DNA of 5,702 bases from Bifidobacteriaceae bacterium (GTDB taxonomy: Bacteria; Actinomycetota; Actinomycetes; Actinomycetales; WQXJ01): contig JAISCU010000435.1 in the NCBI GenBank assembly GCA_031265345.1, positions 1 to 5,702 of the forward strand, read 5' to 3'. Below the pieces are notes generated by a model that did no database searches, was not told the origin of the DNA, and worked only from the letters and a program-made list of their open reading frames with translations. Positions 1 to 4,545 of the stretch are shown in pieces. The position numbers were made by a program, and so were the translations under genes. Positions within the stretch are counted from its first letter, which is position 1. Every line of letters begins with the position of its first letter.

Positions 1-174
1 CGGCTGGTGGACCAATACCGGATGCTCCGCGAGGTCCATGGCTTCACTGACGCCGAGTTGGCCGAGCTGGCTCGGTCCTCTGTGCTGGCGTCCCGCGCCT
101 CCGATCACACCAAGCGCCGTCTCCTGGCCGGCATCGCCGACTGGCTGGCGACCCCGGACCCGGCCGCACCCTGA
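1..174 (+). CDS. add: Adenosine deaminase, C-terminal end (partial)
   Basis: An open frame runs in from the left edge for 57 codons and ends in TGA at 172-174. The visible peptide carries the pattern typical of the last helices of actinobacterial adenosine deaminase: a LVDQYRML stretch, then HGFTDAELAELARSSVLAS, a basic KRRLL segment and the closing helix GIADWLA. The family hydrolytically deaminates adenosine and deoxyadenosine to inosine and deoxyinosine in the cytosol, as part of purine salvage. All zinc-binding and catalytic residues lie outside the window, so activity cannot be judged. The identification rests on a short C-terminal segment that other members of the adenosine/AMP deaminase superfamily could partly resemble. 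The gene is followed by a gene-free region with a strong palindrome about 110 bp downstream. Confidence 0.75.
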   Translation, partial: RLVDQYRMLREVHGFTDAELAELARSSVLASRASDHTKRRLLAGIADWLATPDPAAP

Positions 175-285
175 CCTCCGGACCGCACGCGCCATCCCCC
201 CGAGCGAGGTCGACAACCCTTCAGGCCAGGCCGCCGCGATCTCTCTGCCCTCTCCCCTTCCCCCAACGTTCTGACCTGCTCCGAT

Positions 286-314
286 CACGGGTTGGTGCCA
301 GGCACCAACCCGTG
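286..314. repeat. Perfect 14-bp-arm palindrome (REP-like copy 1)
   Basis: CACGGGTTGGTGCC at 286-299 is the exact reverse complement of GGCACCAACCCGTG at 301-314, with a single A at 300 between them. It shares its outer part (CACGGGTT and AACCCGTG) with a second palindrome at 420-456, and both are followed by a similar CGGGGC(C/T)GTC stretch. It lies about 110 bp after the add stop codon. It could act as a transcription terminator, although no T-run follows, or it could be a dispersed REP-type element. Which of these applies is inference. Confidence 0.85.
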
Positions 315-419
315 TTCGGGGCCGTCGCGGCGGTCGCGCTGAATGACGGCGTGCGCGCGCGCCGCCCCGCCCCGGCCCGACGGCCGACGCCCGACAGCCC
401 GCAAGCGATAGCCCGCGCC

Positions 420-456
420 GGAACACGGGTTTGCGTCAGACGCCAACCCGTGTTCC
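420..456. repeat. Near-perfect 18-bp-arm palindrome (REP-like copy 2)
   Basis: The arms at 420-437 and 439-456 pair at 17 of 18 positions around a central A at 438; the single mismatch is T432 against C444. The outer CACGGGTT/AACCCGTG part matches copy 1 at 286-314, while the inner part differs in both arms in a mostly compensating way, so the dyad is kept although the sequence has changed. The element ends about 30 bp before the preferred murB start. It could fold in a murB leader transcript or be a protein-binding or mobile intergenic repeat. A possible TTG start for murB at 431 falls inside the palindrome, which argues against that start. Confidence 0.85.
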
Positions 457-487
457 TTTCGGGGCTGTCAACTCGGCGGTTAGCCTT

Positions 488-1666
488 GTGGGCGTGGAAC
501 GCTTCGAACTGCCGCTGGCTTCACCAGCCGGTGCCCCGGACGCCTCCTTGGCCGATTTGACTAGCTTCCGGATCGGGGGGCGTCCCGGTCGCTTGATCGA
601 CTGTTCCGAACCAGATCAGCTCATGAGCGCTGTGCGCCGGGCCGACCAGGATGGTTCGCCACTACTGGTGATCGGCGGGGGGTCCAATCTGTTGGCGGCG
701 GAGGACCTGCAGGGGCTGACAGTGGTGAGGGACCGGCGCGGGGGCGGCCGGGCAGAAACGCAGAACGGCCTGGTCCATGTCACCGTCGAGGCGGGGGCCT
801 CCTGGGACGCACTGGTGGCCCTGACCGTGGAGCGCGGCTGGGCCGGGCTGGAGGCTCTCAGCGCCATCCCTGGCTCAGTCGGGGGCACGGCGGTTCAGAA
901 CGTGGGGGCCTACGGCGCCGAGGTGGGCGAAGTGATCGAGTCCGCGCGGGCCTTCGACCGCGCCACGGACGCGGTCGTGGAATTGCGGGCGGACCAGTTG
1001 GGCTTCGGCTACCGCGATTCGGCGCTCAAGCGTTCCCTGGCCTCGGATGCGCCGACTCCCCGCTGGGTGGTCCTGGACTTGACGTTCCGGTTGGAGGCCG
1101 GGCGAGCGGCATCGGCGGTGCGCTACGAGCAGTTGGCGGCGGAACTCGGCGAGGCGGCGGGAGCCCAGGCCCCTCTCGACGCCATCCGCCGGGCGGTGAT
1201 CCGAATCCGGCGCGCCAAGGGCATGGTGCTGGACGCCGCCGACCACGACACTTGGTCGGCCGGCTCGTTCTTCACCAACCCAGTCGTGAGCCCCGGGGTC
1301 GCCGCAGCCCTGCCACCCACGGCTCCACGTTTCGCGGCGGTCGACGGCGCGGTCAAGACCTCAGCCGCTTGGCTGATCGCGCACAGCGGCGTCGAGGCCG
1401 GCCAGGGGGTGCGTCCGGGCGCGCGGGCCGCGGTCTCCACCAAACACGTCTTGGCGCTGACCAACCGCGGCGGCGCGACCTGCGCCGACGTGCTCGAGTT
1501 GGCGGCCTGGATCCAAGGCCGCGTGGAGGACAAGTTCGGGATCGCGCTGGCCCGCGAGCCCGTGCTGGTGGGCGCCGTGAGCAGGGAGCTCAAAGAACGT
1601 CGAGGGCCAGTTTGGCCTGGGCTTTGCCCAGCACCTTCTGCCCATCCAGCGTCACCGTCAAATTGA
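488..1666 (+). CDS. murB: UDP-N-acetylenolpyruvoylglucosamine reductase MurB
   Basis: MurB is a cytosolic FAD enzyme that reduces UDP-GlcNAc-enolpyruvate to UDP-MurNAc with NADPH, the second committed step of peptidoglycan precursor synthesis. From GTG 488 the protein has 392 residues. The N-terminal core begins at LADLTSFRIGG. The FAD-binding GGGSNLL is at residues 63-69 and IPGSVGGTAVQNVGAYG at about 127-143. The three expected catalytic residues are present: Arg176 in GYRDS, the proton-donor Ser260 in SAGSFFTNP, and Glu357 in AREPVLVG. This pattern is the type I (E. coli-like) form. GTG 488 is preferred because a weak GGCGG (475-479) lies 8 bp upstream; GTG 494 is possible, and TTG 431 lies inside a palindrome. 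The family normally ends near EPVLVG, but here about 30 further residues follow, encoded mostly antisense to the end of hadB. That tail is unlikely to be functional. Confidence 0.95.
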   Translation: MGVERFELPLASPAGAPDASLADLTSFRIGGRPGRLIDCSEPDQLMSAVRRADQDGSPLLVIGGGSNLLAAEDLQGLTVVRDRRGGGRAETQNGLVHVTVEAGASWDALVALTVERGWAGLEALSAIPGSVGGTAVQNVGAYGAEVGEVIESARAFDRATDAVVELRADQLGFGYRDSALKRSLASDAPTPRWVVLDLTFRLEAGRAASAVRYEQLAAELGEAAGAQAPLDAIRRAVIRIRRAKGMVLDAADHDTWSAGSFFTNPVVSPGVAAALPPTAPRFAAVDGAVKTSAAWLIAHSGVEAGQGVRPGARAAVSTKHVLALTNRGGATCADVLELAAWIQGRVEDKFGIALAREPVLVGAVSRELKERRGPVWPGLCPAPSAHPASPSN

Positions 1667-2090
1667 GGACGATGCCGTCTGGCCGGGTCTCCGCGACGCG
1701 GCCGGTCACTTGGAGCTCGACTCCGCCGTCCGCCGGGACAGGCACCGGGCGCGCGAAGCGGACCGCGTACTCGCGGACCGCGCCGGGATCGCCGCCCGCC
1801 CAACCGACCAGCGCCTGGGCCGCCAGACCCATCGTCAACATGCCGTGTGCAATCACACCCGGGAGGCCAGCGTCCTCAGCGGCTCGGTCGTCCAGGTGGA
1901 TGGGGTTGGAATCGCCTGAGGCGGCGGCGTAGCGGGCAATGTCCTGCCTGGTCAGGGCAATCGTCACGGGACCGAGTTCGTCTCCAGCCTGGGCCTGGCC
2001 GAGCCGCGCTCCGAGGTGCCGAATCCTCGAGTGAGGCCTGGTCCCGTCCGAGGATTCAGTTGCCGCCGTCGGCTCGCCGCAGTCCCGCAT
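1590..2090 (-). CDS. hadB: MaoC/HadB-like (3R)-hydroxyacyl dehydratase subunit
   Basis: A 166-residue hot-dog-fold protein of the MaoC family, closely resembling mycobacterial HadB, the catalytic subunit that dehydrates (3R)-hydroxyacyl-ACP in type II fatty acid synthesis. The hydratase-2 motif is intact: D60-S-N-P-I-H65-x-D, giving the catalytic Asp/His pair, followed by GLPGVIAHGMLTMGLA at about 76-91. Later segments REYAVRFARPVPVPADGG and GKAQAKLAL also fit HadB. The ATG at 2090 is chosen because it overlaps the hadA stop (TGATG) and is preceded by GGGGAGG at a 7-bp spacing. This gives about 25 residues more at the N-terminus than the usual HadB. The gene probably works as a heterodimer with the upstream hadA-like product. 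No hadC follows, because murB arrives convergently and overlaps by 77 bp. The natural substrate in this organism is unknown. Confidence 0.9.
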   Translation of the reverse strand: MRDCGEPTAATESSDGTRPHSRIRHLGARLGQAQAGDELGPVTIALTRQDIARYAAASGDSNPIHLDDRAAEDAGLPGVIAHGMLTMGLAAQALVGWAGGDPGAVREYAVRFARPVPVPADGGVELQVTGRVAETRPDGIVLNLTVTLDGQKVLGKAQAKLALDVL

Positions 2091-2548
2091 CAAGCTGCCT
2101 CCCCACGCACAGCGAGCGTGGACGTGACGGTGGCGAGGGGCTGCCCGGCGGCATCGGACAAGTCGACTTTCGTGGTGACCGTGGCGATCCCGCGCCGCTC
2201 CGCGACTGCAACCACGGTCAACTCGGTGCTCACGCGGTCAGCCGCCGTGATGGGGCGGTGGTGAACGAACGACTCTGCGGCGTGGACCACTCGGGTGAAG
2301 TCGATCCCGGCGGCCGGGTCGCGGATGTACTCGGCTTCCGCGCGCTGGGCGATGACGACCGCGAAGGTCGGGGCGGCCACCACGTCCGGGTAACCCACGG
2401 CCTGAGCGGCGGTGGGGTCGAAGCAGGCCGGGGAGGTCGCCTCGGTCAGACCGGTGGCGGCGGCGAACTCACGCAGCTCCTCGCGCTCGACCTGGTGCGA
2501 CGCCGCCGAACGGTAAGTCCGACCGACGAATGCTGGGTTGACCGGCAT
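2090..2548 (-). CDS. hadA: HadA-like FAS1-type MaoC N-terminal dehydratase subunit
   Basis: A 152-residue protein of the family formerly called UPF0336. It resembles HadA, the substrate-binding partner of HadB in the mycobacterial FAS-II dehydratase. Recognisable features are the start NPAFVGRTYRS, the VEREELREFAAATG segment at about 20-33, the AQAVGYPDVVAAPTFAVV segment at about 48-65 and the FVHHRPITAADRV strand at about 94-106. It lacks the D-x-N-P-I-H catalytic motif, as expected for the non-catalytic subunit. The ATG at 2548 lies 8 bp after the rpmG stop, and no strong Shine-Dalgarno precedes it, so translation may depend on ribosomes finishing rpmG. The stop overlaps the hadB start. The order rpmG-hadA-hadB is the same as the known rpmG2-hadA-hadB order in Mycobacterium tuberculosis, which supports the assignment. 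Confidence 0.88.
   Translation of the reverse strand: MPVNPAFVGRTYRSAASHQVEREELREFAAATGLTEATSPACFDPTAAQAVGYPDVVAAPTFAVVIAQRAEAEYIRDPAAGIDFTRVVHAAESFVHHRPITAADRVSTELTVVAVAERRGIATVTTKVDLSDAAGQPLATVTSTLAVRGEAA
2098..2104 (-). promoter_or_regulatory. Strong Shine-Dalgarno of hadB
   Basis: On the minus strand this reads GGGGAGG and ends 7 bp before ATG 2090. It fixes the hadB start. It lies inside the last codons of hadA, so together with the TGATG stop/start overlap it points to translational coupling of the two subunits. Confidence 0.8.
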
Positions 2549-2556
2549 AGGCCGGA

Positions 2557-2727
2557 TCAGCGTGTCTCGCGGTGCTCAGTGTGCTTGCGGCAACGCGGGC
2601 AGAACTTCGCCAGGGCCATGCGGTCGGGGTTGTTGCGGCGATTCTTCTTGGTGATGTAGTTGCGTTCCTTGCATTGGGTGCACGCCATCGTGATCTTCGG
2701 CCGAACATCGGCTGTCTTGGAGGCCAT
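2557..2727 (-). CDS. rpmG: 50S ribosomal protein L33 (bL33), zinc-ribbon type
   Basis: A 56-residue basic protein: [19 protein letters not shown] leads into [20 protein letters not shown] and ends [15 protein letters not shown]. This is bL33 of the large ribosomal subunit. The two CxxC pairs (CTQC and CPRC) form the zinc ribbon of the C+ form, the version normally used when zinc is available. The Zur-controlled zinc-free paralogue would lack these cysteines. ATG 2727 is chosen over an upstream in-frame start at 2757 because GGAAGG lies about 9 bp before it (2737-2742) and the family starts at MA-S/K. It is the first gene of the operon with hadA and hadB, and its leader contains short GCGGAC repeats. 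Confidence 0.95.
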   Translation of the reverse strand: MASKTADVRPKITMACTQCKERNYITKKNRRNNPDRMALAKFCPRCRKHTEHRETR

Positions 2728-2736
2728 TGCGCCTAT

Positions 2737-2742
2737 CCTTCC
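2737..2742 (-). promoter_or_regulatory. Shine-Dalgarno of rpmG
   Basis: On the minus strand GGAAGG lies 9 bp before ATG 2727. It decides between this start and an in-frame upstream start at 2757, which would add ten residues unlike the family. Confidence 0.7.
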
Positions 2743-2749
2743 GTCTAAT

Positions 2750-2784
2750 GTCCGCAAGCGGACGGGTGTCCTCAGCGGACGGGT
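2750..2784. repeat. Short dyad plus direct repeat in the rpmG leader
   Basis: GTCCGC (2750-2755) and GCGGAC (2758-2763) form a perfect 6-bp dyad around AA. The second arm is part of AGCGGACGGGT (2757-2767), which recurs exactly at 2774-2784, giving a 17-bp spacing. The cluster lies 23-57 bp upstream of the rpmG start codon, where a leader transcript or operator would be expected. I cannot assign a regulator, and no clear -10/-35 pair could be fixed around it. Confidence 0.5.
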
Positions 2785-2917
2785 CTGGTGCCGTCAACGC
2801 GGACCGGGACCACAGTATTCCGTGGCGCGAGGCCACATCAGTGCCGCAGGGAGTCTACCAAGTCGGCCGGGGCGGTTCGCTCACGCTCGCGCGCATCAAC
2901 GCCCTGCGGCGTTCCGA

Positions 2918-3007
2918 TCAGCGCCTGTAGACGTGGCGACGGTGTCCCAGCGTCCCCACGACGACCAACAGGACGCGATCCTCCACCTCGAGGGCCGTTA
3001 CGTGCAT
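2918..3007 (-). pseudogene. Probable RelE/ParE toxin C-terminal remnant
   Basis: A 29-codon open frame (ATG 3007-3005, TGA 2920-2918) encodes MHVTALEVEDRVLLVVVGTL followed by GHRRHVYRR. The pattern of an acidic turn, a run of Leu/Val strand residues, then a GHRRxVYRR end is what I know from the last third of RelE/ParE-family mRNA-interferase or gyrase toxins. The N-terminal two-thirds of such a toxin is absent: upstream, the same frame runs through the 3' part of the MerR gene and has no toxin-like sequence. No antitoxin gene is visible nearby. The ATG overlaps the MerR stop codon (TGATG), so the short peptide could still be translated by coupling. The likely history is a toxin gene cut off by the event that placed the MerR gene here. 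The match is short and could be chance. Confidence 0.5.
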
Positions 3008-3945
3008 CAGGCCGCGGCGATCTTGGCCTCGACCAGTTCGATCAGGCGGCGTTGGGCCGGGTTCAGTGAGTCGGCGGCATGCTCTTTCAGCAATTCGGCG
3101 GCCGCGTCCAGCGACGATTGGCCAGTTCGCGGATCGGCCGATCGGCCGCCTTGGCAGTCCCCGCGCGCGACCCGGTCCGCGCGCCCTGCCTGGTCCGCGC
3201 GCCCGGAGCGGTCCTCGAGTCCGGTGCCGTCCAGCTGCCCGGCGCGGTTCCCGTGTACGATGCCGTCCTCGTTGCCCGCGCCGCCCGCGCGTCCAGCGCC
3301 GTTCCCGTGCTCGGCGCCGTCCCAAAACCGGGCGGCCAACGGGCCCAGCACCACCACCATCTCGCTCGCCAAGGCCTCCAGTTCGGTTTCGGAAGTGTCC
3401 GGAGCGAGCTGGTCGACCCGCTCCGAGAGGTCCATGACCATCGGAAGGACCGCCGGATCGGCCATCGCCTCATACAGGCCGCCCACGCGCGCCGAGTCCT
3501 CCGGGCCGATCAAACTGGCCAACAGGACCGCCTGGTCACGATCATCCCGAATCCACTGGGACCGGGCGCCTCCCGCCAGGTAGGCCTCGAAGTGCCTGGC
3601 CCATTCGACGGGAACGTCCGGCGGCACGTGCAATTCCGCGAGTCGCGCGATCATCTGTCGCTGTTGCTGCAGGTGTTCGATCTGGTCCGCCAGTTCGCGG
3701 TCGAGCGATTCCAGCACGGAAGCCGCGTCCTGCGCCTCGTCATCCAGCAACGGTGCCATCTGATCAAGCGCCATGCCCAAGGAAGCCAGGCGGCGGATTC
3801 TCAGCACCCGCACCAGGTCATGCACGTCGTACCGGCGGTAGCCGTTGAGGTCGCGATCCGGCTCGGCCAGCACCCCGATCTGGTGGTAGTGCCGCAAGGC
3901 GCGGACCGACACCCCGGCCAGGCGGGCGAGTTCAGCGCTACGCAT
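3007..3945 (-). CDS. MerR-family transcriptional regulator with repeat insert
   Basis: A 312-residue regulator. The MerR DNA-binding domain is at residues 1-70: helix-turn-helix MRSAELARLAGVSVRALRHY, then the wing region with GYRRYD and VLRIRRLASLGMALDQM. A Gln/Leu-rich helix at about 75-105 is probably the dimerisation coiled coil. Residues 110-210 form an alpha-helical C-terminal domain whose ligand I cannot infer. Residues 211-277 are a low-complexity stretch rich in Gly, Arg, Ala, Asp and Asn, with HGN(G/R)AG twice and GRAD-type pieces, followed by a normal-looking helical end, residues 278-312. The stretch looks like an insertion into a loop. ATG 3945 has GGAAG (3952-3956 on the opposite strand) 6 bp upstream. 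MerR proteins usually control a neighbouring gene or themselves by twisting long-spacer promoters; the MFS gene upstream is the obvious candidate target. Confidence 0.88.
   Translation of the reverse strand: MRSAELARLAGVSVRALRHYHQIGVLAEPDRDLNGYRRYDVHDLVRVLRIRRLASLGMALDQMAPLLDDEAQDAASVLESLDRELADQIEHLQQQRQMIARLAELHVPPDVPVEWARHFEAYLAGGARSQWIRDDRDQAVLLASLIGPEDSARVGGLYEAMADPAVLPMVMDLSERVDQLAPDTSETELEALASEMVVVLGPLAARFWDGAEHGNGAGRAGGAGNEDGIVHGNRAGQLDGTGLEDRSGRADQAGRADRVARGDCQGGRSADPRTGQSSLDAAAELLKEHAADSLNPAQRRLIELVEAKIAAA
3115..3315 (-). repeat. Low-complexity in-frame insert within the MerR gene
   Basis: This segment encodes residues 211-277 and is biased to Gly, Arg, Ala, Asp and Asn, unlike the flanking helical domains. 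Much of it reads in five-residue steps (for example DGTGL, EDRSG, RADQA, GRADR). On the plus strand GTTCCCGTG occurs at both 3247 and 3301, followed by similar sequence through GCCGTCC, a spacing of 54 bp or 18 codons. The composition matches the pentad repeats of the neighbouring MFS gene. Confidence 0.6.
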
Positions 3946-4069
3946 GGTGTGCTTCCGTTCCTGGCTGGGCGGCGAGGCGGTCGGGCGCGACCGCTCCAGC
4001 CAGCGTATCGCTCTGGCCGGATAGCACGGTCGTCACGACCTATCCATGTCGATGCCGCGATCCGTCGGC
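3946..4069. promoter_or_regulatory. MerR gene leader with nested inverted repeats
   Basis: Just upstream of the MerR Shine-Dalgarno, CTGGCTGG (3961-3968) pairs with CCAGCCAG (3996-4003). Inside it, GCGGTCG (3977-3983) pairs with CGACCGC (3988-3994) around a four-base loop. Together they could form a stable stem with an asymmetric internal bulge. A separate 6-bp dyad, GGTCGT-C-ACGACC, lies at 4028-4040. These are candidates for a leader hairpin and for an autoregulatory operator. No clear -10/-35 pair could be fixed. Confidence 0.5.
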
Positions 4070-4349
4070 GCAACCTCCGGGGAATTGCGCGTTCCGGTCC
4101 ATCGAGTCCGCTGGTTTGACCCCTGAGACTCGTCGAGCCCGCTGTTTCCCATGCGGTTGTCCGTCGAGCCCGCTACTTTGGCTCCGGCCCTTTCGCGTTT
4201 CGCCTGGTCAGCGCGTTCCAGGTGTGTCAGGACGCGCGCAAAATCCCGGACTCGACGAACAGCGGAGCGCAAACCAGCGGACTCGACGGGGTTGAGTGCC
4301 CAAGACAGCGGAGTCGATGAACAACGGGGCGCAAATCGACGGACTCGGA
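4070..4349. repeat. Mirror-image arrays of 31-bp units
   Basis: A core related to GTCGAGTCCGCTG recurs at exact 31-bp steps. In plus orientation cores start at 4101, 4132 and 4163, with a degenerate unit at 4070. In minus orientation cores start at 4256, 4287, 4318 and 4349 (reading leftwards). Both sets are symmetric about 4209.5, and 4163 and 4256 are 93 bp (3 x 31) apart, so both arms sit on one lattice. The rest of the unit is looser, around TTTGCGC-CCG-TGTTC. Mirror partners match at roughly 16-21 of 31 positions in the ones I aligned. The middle, about 4190-4228, does not match itself. Since 31 is not divisible by 3, the arrays are not protein repeats, and open frames across them are not credible genes. 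The block lies between the MFS stop and the MerR start. Function unknown. Confidence 0.8.
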
Positions 4350-4455
4350 ACGGGCGCGCCCCTGGTGGGGGCACCGACCACCAGCCCGGCAGCGACACGG
4401 ACAGGCCCTCGGCCGTGGACGGCAGGGCCTCGGCCGGCGACGGCGGCGGAGCCTT
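4350..4455. other. Low-complexity GC-rich spacer
   Basis: This continues the gene-free region 3946-4501. It contains an imperfect 21-bp tandem duplication with CTCGGCCG at 4408 and again at 4429, each followed by a similar GAC/GGC stretch. No credible gene, promoter or terminator was seen. It is the 3' flank of the MFS gene. Confidence 0.45.
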
Positions 4456-4545
4456 GGCTGGCGGCGCAATTCTCGCTGGCCTCACACCTGCCGCTGGCGT
4501 CTCACCTGCGGCTAGCGTGACAGCTCCCGCTGGCGGCACGGTCTG
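4456..4545. repeat. Five imperfect 18-bp tandem units across the MFS stop
   Basis: Units begin at 4456, 4474, 4492, 4510 and 4528, each opening with (C/G)GCT(G/A)GC. The pair at 4474 and 4492 is closest, sharing CGCTGGC and CACCTGC. The array crosses the MFS stop codon at 4502-4504, so on the minus strand it supplies the last residues of the MFS C-terminal tail as well as 3' untranslated DNA. Confidence 0.65.

Larger units (their letters stand above)
175..487. other. Gene-free stretch between add and murB
   Basis: About 313 bp with no credible gene; the short plus-strand open frames here have no recognisable protein features. It holds a pyrimidine-rich run (about 238-272), two related palindromes (286-314 and 420-456) and a 14-nt alternating purine/pyrimidine run of GC and GT steps at about 349-362. 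I see no convincing -10/-35 pair for murB. Any murB promoter probably lies between the palindromes or within the second one. Confidence 0.6.

Noticed and set aside
349..362. Alternating GC/GT run as a Z-DNA element
   Set aside because: It is only 14 nt long and easily expected by chance in DNA this GC-rich.
494..530. tRNA-like TTCGAA(C/T) stretch near the murB start
   Set aside because: The surrounding bases do not form a cloverleaf or acceptor stem, and the stretch is explained by the murB N-terminal codons.
1123..1803. Minus-strand open frame opposite the murB 3' half
   Set aside because: It has no family features and lies opposite conserved MurB catalytic motifs.
2758..2917. tRNA gene upstream of rpmG, as found in mycobacteria
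   Set aside because: I looked for a T-loop and acceptor pairing on both strands and found none.
3079..4119. Plus-strand open frame (346 codons) opposite the MerR gene
   Set aside because: It is a shadow of the MerR gene. The minus frame has a textbook MerR helix-turn-helix, a good Shine-Dalgarno and the correct start.
4101..4349. Possible CRISPR array
   Set aside because: The period is 31 bp in total with only a 13-bp conserved core, the remaining bases are also partly shared, and the two halves have opposite orientation. No cas genes are in view.
4033..4539. Minus-strand open frame of 168 codons across the repeat block
   Set aside because: It overlaps the MFS 3' end and runs through the 31-bp arrays, whose period would shift the frame at each unit. 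Its N-terminal half is Pro/Ala low complexity with no recognisable domain.
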